This document shows, piece after piece, positions 47,819 to 58,137 of a stretch of DNA of 64,000 bases; the stretch's first letter is position 1; each line of letters begins with the position of its first letter. The DNA comes from Arthrobacter beigongshangensis (GTDB lineage: Bacteria; Bacillota; Bacilli; Bacillales_A; Planococcaceae). The stretch spans positions 62,001 to 126,000 of the forward strand of contig NZ_JADHDX010000005.1 of assembly GCF_016820585.1 (NCBI RefSeq), read 5' to 3'. Both the position numbers and the translations under genes were made by a program. Below the pieces are notes generated by a model, which made no database searches, had not been told where the DNA came from, and was given only the letters and a program-made list of their open reading frames with translations.

Positions 47819-47932
47819 ACTATACCGAAGATTTATGAAAAAAGTATGCAGACACAAAGAAGTCATGAATTCAAGTGAACTCCTTGATTTGACTTACGTC
47901 TGCATACATTTTCCACAATTTTTTTCTATACT
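47819..47932. promoter_or_regulatory. mirrored divergent promoters with identical sites
   Basis: Plus strand: GTCTGCATAC (47898-47907), 19 bases, then TATACT (47927-47932). Minus strand: the same GTCTGCATAC (47844-47853 complement), 19 bases, then TATAGT (47819-47824 complement). Neither has a good -35, and TGACTT precedes each site at similar distance. This suggests activator-dependent control, most simply by the response regulator at 49345. Confidence 0.7.
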
Positions 47933-47962
47933 AATTGCATGAGGAGAGGAGTACGAACTGGT

Positions 47963-49324
47963 ATGAATAAGATTTCGAAAAAACTGGCTGCTTACTTTAT
48001 CGTTTCTTTCCTCGTACTGGAAACAGTGCTGATGATGTATTTACACCAAAATATCATTCATACAAGAGTGGATGAAGAATATGCCCGCTTATTAGCGAGT
48101 GGTTCGAACCACCGAAATGTTCTAATAGACCATTATTCAGCTGAAACAATCACGCACATTGTTTTAATGGAAGCTGAAGGGGACAGAGGCGTTATCATTA
48201 CTGGAAAGAACGGTGAGGTTATCCAGAGTTCGGATAAAAAATTAGAAAATCTAATGCCTTCCTTGTCTTTCCTACAAAACTCCACTATTCAAAATGATCG
48301 AGTTGTCATGACGGATTGGGAAGATTCGCCATATATCGTAAGCGCCCATCCATATGAGATAGATGAGGATAGAACAGGATTTGTTTTGATGTTCCAAAGC
48401 AGCGCCCCAATTGAACGGTTGGTTGGGAAACTGAACTTTCACTTCAGTTTGGCGGGGGGAGCAATTATCATCATCCTTTTTGTCATCTATTCGATTCTAT
48501 CCAAATTTCTTACACGACCATTGATACGCATGAAAGAAGCGACGGAGAAATTAAGTGAAGGGAAATTCAATGTAAGCCTTCCGGCAGGGGGGAATGACGA
48601 GCTTGGCGAATTATCAGTCGCAATTCGGAAGTTGGCAACCGATTTGGAAAGGATGAAAAAGGAGCGTAATGAGTTTCTTGCATCCATCTCCCATGAATTA
48701 AGTACTCCGATCACTTATTTAATAGGGTATTTAAAAGTCGCGATGAGACCTGAGCTGACTGAAAAGGAAAGAAATAGTTATCTAACGATTATTGAAGAAG
48801 AATCAAATCGGATGAAAGATCTCGTGAAAAACTTAATGGACTTGGCGAAAATGGATGAAATGACGTTCACTGTATCTAAGATGCATTTCTCAGCCCAACA
48901 ATTTATTGAAGATATTTATCGTCTTGTCGTTCCTTCTTTTGATTTGAAAAATGTAAAGTTGAATGTGATATGTACAGAGAATTTTCAAATCGATGCAGAT
49001 CCACTACGACTGGAACAGATTGTACTGAATCTATTGGATAATGCTTTAAAGTATTCAGAGCAAAATACAACGGTAAAGGTGGAAATTTCCATGGAAAACC
49101 AACGAACTCTCATTTCTGTCAAAGATGAAGGGATTGGAATTCCAGCAGAACAAATCGATCTGATTTTTGAAAAGCTTTTTAGAGTTGAAAAATCCCGTTC
49201 CAGAACCTATGGCGGATCTGGTCTTGGTCTAGCGATTGTAAAAGAATTGGTGGAAGCACATGGAGGAACGATAAAAGTAAAAAGTGAGTCGGGAAAAGGG
49301 AGCCTATTCACGATAAAGATATAA
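47963..49324 (+). CDS. sensor histidine kinase
   Basis: Membrane sensor kinase of 453 residues. Two membrane segments (about residues 8-28 and 150-175) enclose an extracytoplasmic sensor region, followed by HAMP, the HisKA dimerisation helix with the phospho-acceptor His in SISHELSTPITYL (near residue 240), and an HATPase domain (N box NLLDNALKYS, G1 DEGIGIP, G2 GGSGLGLAIVKEL). The H-box reads HELSTP where HELRTP is usual. ATG 47963 lies after GAGGAGAGGAG; an ATG at 47939 has no site. It is paired with the OmpR-type regulator 20 bases downstream. The signal is unknown; metal or thiol stress is suggested by neighbours. Confidence 0.92.
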   Translation: MNKISKKLAAYFIVSFLVLETVLMMYLHQNIIHTRVDEEYARLLASGSNHRNVLIDHYSAETITHIVLMEAEGDRGVIITGKNGEVIQSSDKKLENLMPSLSFLQNSTIQNDRVVMTDWEDSPYIVSAHPYEIDEDRTGFVLMFQSSAPIERLVGKLNFHFSLAGGAIIIILFVIYSILSKFLTRPLIRMKEATEKLSEGKFNVSLPAGGNDELGELSVAIRKLATDLERMKKERNEFLASISHELSTPITYLIGYLKVAMRPELTEKERNSYLTIIEEESNRMKDLVKNLMDLAKMDEMTFTVSKMHFSAQQFIEDIYRLVVPSFDLKNVKLNVICTENFQIDADPLRLEQIVLNLLDNALKYSEQNTTVKVEISMENQRTLISVKDEGIGIPAEQIDLIFEKLFRVEKSRSRTYGGSGLGLAIVKELVEAHGGTIKVKSESGKGSLFTIKI

Positions 49325-49344
49325 ATCGGTAAGGAGTTGAGAAA

Positions 49345-50022
49345 ATGCGAACGATTTTGCTTGTAGATGACGAACACAGGATGCTCGATTTGCTGGAGCT
49401 GTTTTTGGAGCCTCATGGATTCAATTGTACAAAAGCGGATAACGGAAAAAAAGGACTAGAAATAGTAGAACAAGAAAAGGTCAATCTCGTTTTATTAGAT
49501 GTGATGATGCCGGATATGGATGGTTGGGAAGTGTGTAAGAAAATACGTGAAATTTCGACTATCCCGGTGATTATGCTAACTGCGAGGTCGGACAAGGCAG
49601 ACCTAGTAAAAGGGCTTGAATTTGGGGCGGATGATTATATCACGAAACCGTTTGATGAGAGGGAACTTGTGGCGCGGGTAAACGCATTGCTACGCCGCAC
49701 TACAAGTAATAAAGAAGATACTAGCAACCCAGTGTATGGCGACTTCTTATTGAATCGGGATTCTTATTCGTTGCATTACAAAACCCTAGATGTGCAACTT
49801 ACTTTGAAAGAATTTTATATTATAGAGGCGTTAATTACCAGTCCGAAAAGGACATTTACACGGGAACAGCTATTACGCACAGCATGGGATTTTAACACAT
49901 TCACAGATATTCGAACAGTGGACTCACATATACGAAATTTAAGGGAGAAGTTGAAAAATGCGGGATTCCCGATGGATGACTTTTTAAAGACAGTGTGGGG
50001 AATCGGCTATAAATGGAGCTAA
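49345..50022 (+). CDS. OmpR/PhoB-family response regulator
   Basis: A 225-residue regulator with an N-terminal receiver domain (acidic pocket Asp8/Asp9, phospho-acceptor Asp52 in LLDVMMPDMDG, conserved Lys in ITKPFDERE) and a C-terminal winged helix (LTLKEFYIIEAL, and TVDSHIRNLREKL). AAGGAGTTGAG precedes the ATG. It partners the kinase at 47963. The mirrored GTCTGCATAC sites in the divergent promoter are likely targets, which would make the operon self-activating and coregulate the ResA-like gene. Confidence 0.95.
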   Translation: MRTILLVDDEHRMLDLLELFLEPHGFNCTKADNGKKGLEIVEQEKVNLVLLDVMMPDMDGWEVCKKIREISTIPVIMLTARSDKADLVKGLEFGADDYITKPFDERELVARVNALLRRTTSNKEDTSNPVYGDFLLNRDSYSLHYKTLDVQLTLKEFYIIEALITSPKRTFTREQLLRTAWDFNTFTDIRTVDSHIRNLREKLKNAGFPMDDFLKTVWGIGYKWS

Positions 50023-50038
50023 AGGAGATATGAATAGG

Positions 50039-50956
50039 ATGAAGAAGTTCAAAGTTATTGTGGGATTGCTATCACTGGTCGCCATCATGTCGGCCTGTAA
50101 TAAAGAAAGTGAACCGTATGCGTTTGACAAAGTGAAGAATGGTACTTTTGAGCACTTACATGGTTTGGGATATATCAATGGAGGCCCAGAAATTGTGATT
50201 TCAACGCATGATGGGCTTTATGAATATGGCAAAGACGGTTGGAAAGAAGCAAACAGTGAAAAGCATGATTATATGGGTTTTCAAGCCATACGTGACGGTT
50301 TTTTCTCAAGTGGTCACCCAGAACCGGGATCCGACTATAAAAATCCACTCGGTTTAGTTAAAAGTACGAATCGGGGAGCTAGTTTGAATAAATTGGCGTT
50401 CTATGGAGAAATTGATTTTCATTACCTAGCCGCAGGATATGATTCAAACGCGATTTATGTACTCAATGAAATGCCGACCAAAGAGATGTCAGATGGTTTC
50501 CATTATACGCTAGATGAAGGGACGACTTGGGAAAAGGCTTCGATGTCTGGATTCAAATCTGATTTTATTTCGAACTTGGCTGCACATCCTTCCGCTAAGG
50601 AGCTGATTGCCATCGGGAGTAAAGATGGGATATTCCTTTCGAAAGATTACGGTGAAAGTTTCAATTTGTTTAGTAATGCAAAAATGGTCATTTATGTGAC
50701 GTTGACTGAAATCGGAGGATACTATTCGAGTTATGAAAATGAAATAGCTCAGCTCAAGTCATTTACATTTAGTGACGATGAAGAAACGACTATTCAACTA
50801 CCTAATGAAAATATAAGTCCTATCGTTTTTATCGCGGTTAATCCGGATGATGAGAAAGAAATTGTTATCGGAACCTATACGAACGATATTTATGTGACGA
50901 AAGATGAAGGAGTCAATTGGGATATGCTCGCGGTAAATGGTGAATTAGCGAAATAA
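50039..50956 (+). CDS. lipoprotein with sortilin/BNR-like beta-propeller (F510_1955 type)
   Basis: An exported lipoprotein of about 305 residues with a lipobox at Cys20 (IMSAC). The mature part contains repeated propeller-like blades with Asp-box forms such as SKDGIFLSKDYGESF, TLDEGTTWE and VTKDEGVNWD. It resembles the proteins annotated as F510_1955 family glycosylhydrolases, whose activity is unproven. Either ATG 50030 or 50039 may be used; 50039 has better spacing to AAAGGAG. It lies directly after the response-regulator gene and before a CcdA-like gene, so it is likely under the same two-component control. Confidence 0.75.
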   Translation: MKKFKVIVGLLSLVAIMSACNKESEPYAFDKVKNGTFEHLHGLGYINGGPEIVISTHDGLYEYGKDGWKEANSEKHDYMGFQAIRDGFFSSGHPEPGSDYKNPLGLVKSTNRGASLNKLAFYGEIDFHYLAAGYDSNAIYVLNEMPTKEMSDGFHYTLDEGTTWEKASMSGFKSDFISNLAAHPSAKELIAIGSKDGIFLSKDYGESFNLFSNAKMVIYVTLTEIGGYYSSYENEIAQLKSFTFSDDEETTIQLPNENISPIVFIAVNPDDEKEIVIGTYTNDIYVTKDEGVNWDMLAVNGELAK

Positions 50957-50978
50957 GATAATGGATGGTGCTTCATAG

Positions 50979-51713
50979 ATGTATGGATTGATGTCGAAAA
51001 TCAGTCAAACGATAAGTGAACCGCTTACGATACTTGTACATTCTTTTGCAGATGTTCCACTAATTTATGCACTTCTATTGGGATTAATAGGTGCAGTTGC
51101 GCCTTGTCAGTTGACTGGAAATATGAGTGCGATCACTTTTTATGGGAATCGTACGGTTCAAATAAAGGCAGATTGGGTAGAAATTCTTTTCTTTATTGCC
51201 GGGAAAGTTGCAGTCTTTAGCTCTCTTGGACTTCTGGCATGGCTATTTGGCCAATCGTTTGAAACAAAAATGACAGAGTACTTTCCAATGTTCCGAAAAG
51301 CGATTGGTCCACTTATTATTATGACAGGACTTGTTTTGATAGGGGTTCTAAAACTAGGATTTCTTCAACGCATAACAATGCGGATCCCGATGAAGTTGCG
51401 TGAGGGAAAGTTTGGTTCCTTTTTGTTGGGAGCTAGTTTTTCGCTTGCCTTCTGTCCGACTATGTTTGTCATATTTTTTCTTTGGCTTATGCCCGTCGTT
51501 GTAACGACATCGTATGGTTTAGTTCTGCCAGCCGTTTTTGGTATTGCAACTTCACTCCCTCTCCTATTACTGTTCTTTTTAATATGGTTTTTTGATGCGA
51601 AGCGCTTAATTATGAAGCGAAGCATGAAAATAGGAAGAGTTATACAACGTTCTGCTGGCTTTGTATTAATCGTAATTGGAGTTTTGGATACAATTACTTA
51701 TTGGGCGATTTGA
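50979..51713 (+). CDS. CcdA/DsbD-like cytochrome c biogenesis membrane protein
   Basis: A 244-residue protein with six or seven membrane segments. The two conserved cysteines of the CcdA/DsbD transmembrane family are in GAVAPCQLTGN (near residue 43) and SLAFCPTMF (near residue 158), so it probably carries electrons from cytoplasmic thioredoxin to extracytoplasmic partners. GGATGGTG precedes the ATG. It is followed 79 bases later by a second, shorter CcdA. Two such carriers next to a ResA-like protein are notable. Its exact partner is unknown. Confidence 0.82.
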   Translation: MYGLMSKISQTISEPLTILVHSFADVPLIYALLLGLIGAVAPCQLTGNMSAITFYGNRTVQIKADWVEILFFIAGKVAVFSSLGLLAWLFGQSFETKMTEYFPMFRKAIGPLIIMTGLVLIGVLKLGFLQRITMRIPMKLREGKFGSFLLGASFSLAFCPTMFVIFFLWLMPVVVTTSYGLVLPAVFGIATSLPLLLLFFLIWFFDAKRLIMKRSMKIGRVIQRSAGFVLIVIGVLDTITYWAI

Positions 51714-51792
51714 TTCGCCAGATTAGTGCACCAATCGTGCGTAAAATAGTCTACGCTGTTCTTTGGTATTTTGAAAAAAGGAGCCTAAATAG

Positions 51793-52503
51793 ATGTTTGC
51801 GGATTTGAACCTATTTCTTGCGTTTGGTGCAGGATTTTTGAATTTTATATCTCCTTGCACATTACCGTTATATCCAGCTTTTATATCTTACATAACGGGA
51901 ATGTCGCTTGATGAACTTAAATCAGATAAAAAGAGATTTAGGAAAAGCGGGATCTTACATACAATTTTTTTTCTAATCGGATTTTCAGTAATTTTCATCT
52001 TTCTCGGTTATAGCTCATCACTTGTCGGTACATTCTTTTATCAGTACCAGGACCTTTTACGACAGATAGGTGCGATTTTCATTGTTATCTTCGGTTTGAT
52101 GATTTTAGGTTTCTTCACACCTAAGTTTCTTATGCAGGAGAAAAAATTACAATTTAAAAATCGTCCAGCCGGTTATTTTGGTACGTTCCTCATAGGACTT
52201 GCATTTGCAGCGGGATGGACCCCATGTACAGGGCCTATCACGGGGGCTGTTTTCATGATGGCGTCTCAAAACCCAGGCTCGGGTGTATGGTATATGGGTG
52301 CGTACGTTCTTGGATTCGCAATTCCATTTTTCCTTATGTCCCTATTTATAACCCGAGTTTCATGGATACAAAAACACAACCGGGTAATTACGAAAGTTGG
52401 GGGATATATCATGATTGCGATGGGCGTACTGCTCTTCTTTGATGGTTTGACGTATATTATTATTTGGCTAAGTCCTTTTTTTGGCGGTTTTATGGGGTTT
52501 TGA
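51793..52503 (+). CDS. ccdA: cytochrome c biogenesis protein CcdA
   Basis: A 236-residue membrane protein with six hydrophobic segments and paired cysteines in FISPCTLPLYPAF (near residue 22) and GWTPCTGPITGA (near residue 142), the standard CcdA pattern. It shuttles reducing equivalents from thioredoxin across the membrane to ResA-type proteins. AAAAGGAGCC precedes the ATG. It lies between the other CcdA-like gene and lgt on the same strand. Confidence 0.9.
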   Translation: MFADLNLFLAFGAGFLNFISPCTLPLYPAFISYITGMSLDELKSDKKRFRKSGILHTIFFLIGFSVIFIFLGYSSSLVGTFFYQYQDLLRQIGAIFIVIFGLMILGFFTPKFLMQEKKLQFKNRPAGYFGTFLIGLAFAAGWTPCTGPITGAVFMMASQNPGSGVWYMGAYVLGFAIPFFLMSLFITRVSWIQKHNRVITKVGGYIMIAMGVLLFFDGLTYIIIWLSPFFGGFMGF

Positions 52504-52621
52504 TGTTATTGGAGAAATATAGTGCGAAGTTTTGAAAGGGAAATATCTCGTGGATACTTTTTAGGTGGCTAATCAAACGATAGATTTGTAATCGTGTGGG
52601 ATATGGAAAGGGGATAGATCT

Positions 52622-53434
52622 ATGTTTAATATTCTTGCAATAAATCCGTTTGCATTTTCGCTTGGGTCATTCGGAGTCCGTTGGTACGGGATTTTGATAG
52701 CACTCGGCATCGTTCTAGCATTTATTGTCGTTCAGAAGGAAATGAAGAAACGTGGCATGCATCCGGATTTTTTGACGGATTTACTTGTGTGGGCGATTCC
52801 AATTTCCATCATCAGTGCACGGATCTATTACGTCATTTTCTCTTGGGATTACTATAAAGAAAATCCAGGGCAAATCATTCAAATTTGGGAGGGTGGCATC
52901 GCCATCCACGGTGCGTTGTTTGGTGCTTTTATTACGACATATATTTACACGAAGCGTCGCGGTGTTTCGTTTTGGAAAACGGCGGACATAGCAGCTGCTG
53001 GACTTCTGATAGGTCAAATAATTGGACGATGGGGCAATTTCATGAACCAAGAAGCGCATGGCGGTCCTGTATCGGAAAAGTTTCTTGAAACGACAATCAT
53101 TCCGGATTGGATCATGAAACAAATGACGATTGAAGGCGTGACATATCATCCTACATTTCTTTACGAATCGCTGTGGAACATTGTGGGGCTTATCATCATA
53201 ATTTTGCTGCGCAGAGGAAACTTGAAGCGTGGCGAAATGTTCTTGTTTTACCTCGTTTGGTATTCCACTGGACGGCTCTTCATCGAAGGGATGCGGACGG
53301 ATAGTTTGTATATCATTGGTGAACTTCGGGCGGCACAACTTGTATCCGTTACGGCTATTGTCGCTTCAATCGTTCTATTTATTATCAGACGTTATGTTCG
53401 GAAAGTGAATGTGAATTATCGGGATGAATACTAG
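52622..53434 (+). CDS. lgt: prolipoprotein diacylglyceryl transferase
   Basis: Membrane enzyme attaching diacylglycerol to the lipobox cysteine of prolipoproteins. The Lgt signature [14 protein letters not shown] (near residue 140) and the C-terminal [13 protein letters not shown] are present, with seven membrane segments over 270 residues. GGAAAGGGG precedes the ATG. An lgt copy is also expected near hprK on the chromosome, so this may be a second, mobile copy accompanying the lipoprotein at 50039. That chromosomal copy is outside the window and is assumed. Confidence 0.93.
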   Translation: MFNILAINPFAFSLGSFGVRWYGILIALGIVLAFIVVQKEMKKRGMHPDFLTDLLVWAIPISIISARIYYVIFSWDYYKENPGQIIQIWEGGIAIHGALFGAFITTYIYTKRRGVSFWKTADIAAAGLLIGQIIGRWGNFMNQEAHGGPVSEKFLETTIIPDWIMKQMTIEGVTYHPTFLYESLWNIVGLIIIILLRRGNLKRGEMFLFYLVWYSTGRLFIEGMRTDSLYIIGELRAAQLVSVTAIVASIVLFIIRRYVRKVNVNYRDEY

Positions 53435-53475
53435 GGGACTATTGCCAGGTAAATAGAATTTGGAGGCAGATATTT

Positions 53476-55191
53476 ATGTTTCGCTTATTAGATAATTGGT
53501 CGATAAGGCTGAAGCTTTTTATCAGCACGACAATCATTTTAATAGTTTCATTCGCTATATTAGGTTATCAACAAGCGAATAATGTGATATCCATTATCGA
53601 GGGAGAAGCGCTGGAAAAGGCTCAATCTGATTTGCAAATGGGATTAGCAGTTATTGATTATAAATATCCTGGTGAGTGGAAATTGGAAGGAGAGAATTTA
53701 TTTAAGGGATCAGTAGTAATGAATAATAATTTCGAGATTGTTGATTTAATTGAAGAATTAACGAACGGAGATACAGCGACATTATTCGCAGGTAATACGA
53801 GTATCACATCTAGCGAGATGTCCGCGGGCGAACGAGGAATTGGGACTAAAGCTATAAAAAAAGTTGCAGATCAAGTATTGACTAAAGGCGAAATATTCCA
53901 CATAAAGGCCGAAGTACTTGGTCATACTCACCAAACGGTATATGCACCATTAAAAAATGGAAGTGGTGAAATTGTTGGAATTTGGGCTGTTGGTGCCCCT
54001 GATGCATCAATCCGTATTCAAGAAATAAAGAATGCAACTGCTTTAAGTGTCTTCATTTCAACAGTGCTTATTTTAATTGTTTCACTCATTATTTATTATT
54101 TATTGACGAGGCCAATTATAAATCGAATTAAGCTTGCGTCTACTTCACTTGTAAGAGTGGCAGATGGGGATTTATCTTATAAATTACAGGAATCTACGAG
54201 CAATGATGAGACTGCTGTTTTATTGAACGCGGTGAATCGAATGATTGCTCAATTAAAGTTTTTGCTGGATCAAACAAAAAAGGTGTCTATGCAAGTGGCT
54301 AGTTCTTCAGAACAATTAACGGCCAGTACATATGAAAATACGAGGGCTGTGGAACAAATAACCGCAACTTCAGAAGCAGTAGTGAAAGGAGAGCAAGAGC
54401 AACTGAGGAATGTTGAAGAAGCCATTTCCATTGTCGCGACTATGTCGGATGGGATTGACCAATCGATTACGAAGAGTGAAGAAGTGGCGACATTGGCTCA
54501 AGAAGTTTCAGTTGCTTCATCAAAGGGGATGGAGGCAATCGGAATTGTGCTCAATCATATGGAGGGAATCGACAGCAACGTTGCAGAAACATCTATTATT
54601 ATTAAAAACTTGAACGAGCGATCCCAAGAAATCAACGATATTATTTCAATTATTACAGGTATTGCGAGCCAAACGAATTTGCTTGCACTAAATGCAGCTA
54701 TCGAGTCAGCACGCGCGGGCGAAATGGGGAAAGGTTTTGCAGTCGTGGCTGATGAAGTGCGTAAACTTGCTGAACAATCATCGCAATCATCAGAGAGGAT
54801 TGCCCATCTAATTATTGAGATTCAAAGGGAAACAGAAGAGGCAGTGAACTCAATGGCAATCGGAACGAACAAGACAAAAGCCGGAATGATTGAAACCGAG
54901 CAGGCGAATAACATGTTTATCCAGGTGAATGCATCCATTGCAGATGTAACACCGAAAACAGCGGAAGTTTCACGCTATATTCAAGAGATGGCTAGGCAAA
55001 GTAAACAATTGGTGCAGTTAATCGAAATGATTGGTGCCAAGGCGAATGATGGAATTATAATCAGTCAACAAAACAACACTGCGACAGAAGAACAATTTGC
55101 TGTGATGAAAGAAATTGCTTCCTCTGCAACAAACTTATCTCAGCTGTCAGAAATGATGACGCAAACGTTTGAGAATTTTAAGACAGAGTAG
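53476..55191 (+). CDS. methyl-accepting chemotaxis protein
   Basis: A 571-residue membrane chemoreceptor. A first membrane segment (residues 11-32), an extracytoplasmic Cache-like sensor (about 35-190), a second segment (about 192-212), HAMP, and a long coiled signalling domain with the conserved hairpin tip [21 protein letters not shown] (residues 395-415) are visible. TTGGAGGCAG precedes the ATG. Partner Che proteins are not encoded nearby, so it would plug into the host's chemotaxis system. Its ligand is unknown. A terminator follows. Confidence 0.93.
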   Translation: MFRLLDNWSIRLKLFISTTIILIVSFAILGYQQANNVISIIEGEALEKAQSDLQMGLAVIDYKYPGEWKLEGENLFKGSVVMNNNFEIVDLIEELTNGDTATLFAGNTSITSSEMSAGERGIGTKAIKKVADQVLTKGEIFHIKAEVLGHTHQTVYAPLKNGSGEIVGIWAVGAPDASIRIQEIKNATALSVFISTVLILIVSLIIYYLLTRPIINRIKLASTSLVRVADGDLSYKLQESTSNDETAVLLNAVNRMIAQLKFLLDQTKKVSMQVASSSEQLTASTYENTRAVEQITATSEAVVKGEQEQLRNVEEAISIVATMSDGIDQSITKSEEVATLAQEVSVASSKGMEAIGIVLNHMEGIDSNVAETSIIIKNLNERSQEINDIISIITGIASQTNLLALNAAIESARAGEMGKGFAVVADEVRKLAEQSSQSSERIAHLIIEIQRETEEAVNSMAIGTNKTKAGMIETEQANNMFIQVNASIADVTPKTAEVSRYIQEMARQSKQLVQLIEMIGAKANDGIIISQQNNTATEEQFAVMKEIASSATNLSQLSEMMTQTFENFKTE

Positions 55192-55307
55192 GTAAGAGCG
55201 ACAGACACATTTGTAATCACGGAATTTTTACCCAACATTATTGTTGCAGTGTTGGTATTAAATATGAATTGAATCCATTTATGCAACACAATTGTTTATA
55301 AAGCATA

Positions 55308-55343
55308 CAAAAACTCCATGGAGAATTTTCCTTGGAGTTTTTG
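55308..55343 (+). terminator. terminator after the chemoreceptor gene
   Basis: CAAAAACTCCA (55308-55318) pairs with TGGAGTTTTTG (55333-55343). T- and A-rich arms allow function on both strands. The rest of the 288-base gap to cadA shows no gene. Confidence 0.85.
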
Positions 55344-55479
55344 TGCCTGAAAAAGTTATTCAATTATCATCACTACATCAAAGTTTCAATAACCGTGCAT
55401 TAATCGCAAAATAACGTTTAAAATAACTCCTTAAGTGACAATGGATGTATGGACACAAGTAGAATTAGTTTGTAATTTA

Positions 55480-57588
55480 TTAATACTTAGAACGCATTAA
55501 TCGAAGAGAATTCAGTACAACAATGACAGTAGCACCCATATCCGCAAAAATCGCCATCCATAACGTTAACCAACCTGGAATAATCAGCAGTAGGGCTATT
55601 AATTTAAGACCTAATGCGAATGAAACATTCTGCAAAATAATGTTTAGCGTTTTGCGGCTTAGACTGATGGTATAAGGCAACTTTTCTAAGTCGTCAGCCA
55701 TTAGAGCAATGTCAGCGGTTTCCAGTGCAGTATCAGTACCAGCGCCACCCATCGCAATCCCTACAGTTGCACTGGCTAAGGCAGGTGCATCATTGACACC
55801 GTCACCGACCATGGCAACATTTCCGTATTGGTTGCGGAGAGACTTGATTGTATCCAATTTATCTTGTGGCATCAATTCAGCTTTAACTTCAGAAAGGCTA
55901 AGTTGGCTACCAATGGCAGTTGCCGTAGCCAGATTATCTCCAGTGAGCATAATCGTTTTTTGTATACCTAATTGATATAACTTCTGTATAATCGTCAAGC
56001 TACTTTGTCGAACCTGATCTGCGACTGCGATCAAGCCTTTCACATCATTACCGATGCCTAACAACATCACTGTTTTACCTTCTTTTTGAAGTGTTTCAAT
56101 CTGGTGTTCGTATTGTTCGGGCAGGGATAACAATTCCCTGAACATATTAGGGCTCCCGATATGGACAAGATCATTGTTAATAGTTGCTTTTGCACCTTTA
56201 CCCGTTATTGATTGAAAATCATCAATAGGAACTAATTTCAAATTTTGTTTTTCGGCATCTCTGATGATAGCAGAAGCTAATGGATGCTGCGAGAATTTTT
56301 CAATAGATGCTGAGATACGAAGAATTTCATCGGTACTCATATCTGTCAATTGAACGATATCCGTTACTTCTGGCGTACCTTGTGTCAATGTTCCTGTCTT
56401 ATCAAACGCCACCACTTTTAAACGTCCCGTTTCTTCCAAATGGATACCGCCTTTTATGAGAACGCCATTTCGTGCAGCATTTCCAATTGCCGTCACAATT
56501 GCAACAGGGGTTGAAATTACTAACGCACAAGGACAACCGACAACCAGAACCGCAAGACCTCTATAAATCCATTCGTTCCAGACACCACCGAAAAATAGAG
56601 GTGGCACTACAACAATCAAGAGGGAAATGATCAATATGGCAGGTGTATAGTACTTCGCAAATTTATCCACAAATTGTTGGGAAGGTGCCTTTTCTGCTTG
56701 AGCTTCTTCGACTAAGTGGATAATCTTGGCGATTGTAGTATCTTCTACTCGTTTTGTTACTCGTACTTCTAGGGAACCTTCTTCGTTAATTGTTCCCGCA
56801 AATACCTCGTTACCGAGAGTTTTATGGACGGGAACAGATTCACCTGTAATGGCTGCCTGGTTGATGGAAGAATCACCTTTTACAACCTCTCCATCCATCG
56901 CAATCTTTTGACCAGGCTTAATGATCATAATGTCATTAATTAGAATATCATTTACGTCAATTTCGAACTCATTGTTACCGCGTCGAATGGTAGCTGTGCT
57001 TGGGGCGATATCCATTAGAGAACGAATTGAATTACGCGCTTTGTCCATCGAATAACCTTCGAGAGCTTCACTTATAGCAAAAAGGAAGACAACAAGGGCA
57101 CCTTCGCCCCACTCGCCGATAATAGCAGCTCCAATAACAGCAATTGTCATAAGGGTATTCATATCGAACTGCAATTTAGTTAGATTTACCAATCCAACCT
57201 TGAATAGACTATACCCTCCAACGAGAATGGCTGAAGCAAAGAGAACGATAGCTAGTATACTTTCTTCTCCCTTATAAAATGAAGCTATATAGCCAAGAAT
57301 TAGCAGGAATAGGGATACAACGGTCGTCTGATTCTCCCGTTTTTTCCAGAATGGCTCTTTCACTTCAACAATTCGTTGCTTTTCAGGATAAACCTTGATT
57401 CCATCAAAGGCTCCAGCCTTTTCTAATTGTTCTACGGATGCATCTCCTAACACAGTTATTTTTGACGCACCGAAATTCAATTGTACATCGTCAACTGTCT
57501 TTATCTCACGAATGTTTTTTTCAAACTTTGCAGCACAATTGGTACAAGATAGGCCTTGCAGTCTATAAACATTTTTGTCTGAACTCAT
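55480..57588 (-). CDS. cadA: cadmium/zinc-exporting P1B-type ATPase
   Basis: Membrane ATPase of 702 residues exporting Cd, Zn and similar divalent ions. It has an N-terminal heavy-metal-associated domain with [10 protein letters not shown] (Cys15, Cys18), the actuator motif TGESVPV, the metal-channel CPC in [14 protein letters not shown] (near residue 350), the phosphorylation site DKTGTLTQG, and [11 protein letters not shown]; the C terminus [16 protein letters not shown] is typical of CadA rather than CopA. The frame opens at an ATG at 57597, but ATG 57588 overlaps the cadC stop as ATGA and has AGAAGG nine bases before it. It is translationally coupled to cadC. Confidence 0.95.
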   Translation of the reverse strand: MSSDKNVYRLQGLSCTNCAAKFEKNIREIKTVDDVQLNFGASKITVLGDASVEQLEKAGAFDGIKVYPEKQRIVEVKEPFWKKRENQTTVVSLFLLILGYIASFYKGEESILAIVLFASAILVGGYSLFKVGLVNLTKLQFDMNTLMTIAVIGAAIIGEWGEGALVVFLFAISEALEGYSMDKARNSIRSLMDIAPSTATIRRGNNEFEIDVNDILINDIMIIKPGQKIAMDGEVVKGDSSINQAAITGESVPVHKTLGNEVFAGTINEEGSLEVRVTKRVEDTTIAKIIHLVEEAQAEKAPSQQFVDKFAKYYTPAILIISLLIVVVPPLFFGGVWNEWIYRGLAVLVVGCPCALVISTPVAIVTAIGNAARNGVLIKGGIHLEETGRLKVVAFDKTGTLTQGTPEVTDIVQLTDMSTDEILRISASIEKFSQHPLASAIIRDAEKQNLKLVPIDDFQSITGKGAKATINNDLVHIGSPNMFRELLSLPEQYEHQIETLQKEGKTVMLLGIGNDVKGLIAVADQVRQSSLTIIQKLYQLGIQKTIMLTGDNLATATAIGSQLSLSEVKAELMPQDKLDTIKSLRNQYGNVAMVGDGVNDAPALASATVGIAMGGAGTDTALETADIALMADDLEKLPYTISLSRKTLNIILQNVSFALGLKLIALLLIIPGWLTLWMAIFADMGATVIVVLNSLRLMRSKY

Positions 57589-57971
57589 TTGTGCCATCCT
57601 TCTTTCGAATGCGCGAGCGCAATATTCACCAATTGATGGACGTGTTCGTCAACCAAGGAATAAAAGACAAGCTTTCCTTTTTTCTTGGAAGCAGCAATTC
57701 CCATATCGCGTAAATAACGCAAATGGTGGGAGGCGTTTGCATTGGATGTCTTCAAGACATTGGCAACATCACAGACACACATTTCCTCTTCTAGTGTAAG
57801 CGCATAGGCGACTTTCAAGCGATTGGCATCTGCAAGGGCTTTAAATAGTAATTCGACACCACTGATTTCGTCTATCCGCTCGTTGACGCGTTTAACGACT
57901 GCTTCGTTGTAACAAAATGTTTCACATGTATCTGTTGCAGTAGAGCCAATTATTTCTTTGATTTTTTCCAT
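57585..57971 (-). CDS. cadC: ArsR/SmtB-family metal-responsive repressor
   Basis: A 128-residue winged-helix repressor released by Cd, Pb or Zn. The metal-site cysteines of CadC are present: Cys16 and Cys20 (CETFC) and Cys65 and Cys67 (MCVCD), and the recognition helix [14 protein letters not shown] and C-terminal zinc-site region [14 protein letters not shown] are conserved. It is the first gene of a cadC-cadA operon, overlapping cadA by four bases. AAGGGATAATGG lies before the ATG. A palindromic operator is upstream. Confidence 0.95.
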   Translation of the reverse strand: MEKIKEIIGSTATDTCETFCYNEAVVKRVNERIDEISGVELLFKALADANRLKVAYALTLEEEMCVCDVANVLKTSNANASHHLRYLRDMGIAASKKKGKLVFYSLVDEHVHQLVNIALAHSKEGWHK

Positions 57972-57988
57972 TATCCCTTCACCTCATT

Positions 57989-58040
57989 CAAATATTCATT
58001 TGATTATACTTATCATATTCAACAGTTGAAAAATTGTCAA
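57989..58040 (-). promoter_or_regulatory. cadC promoter and cad operator
   Basis: The palindrome TCAAAT-ATTC-ATTTGA (57989-58004) has the same TCAAAT...ATTTGA arms as the CadC operator of staphylococcal plasmid pI258 as I know it. On the minus strand TATAAT (58004-58009) and TATGAT nearby serve as -10 candidates, with TTGACA near 58035-58040. Confidence 0.75.
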
Positions 58041-58137
58041 TTATAATATTCAAATGGCTGTTTTAATGAGTGGCTTTTCTGTTACAATAAATTTGAATTA
58101 AAAAGTATCGCCATCGCTTTAGAGAGGAAGAGAAGAA

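Noticed and set aside
52781-53338. 185-codon minus-strand frame inside lgt
   Set aside because: Antisense shadow of a clear lgt gene, with no ribosome site or recognisable domain.
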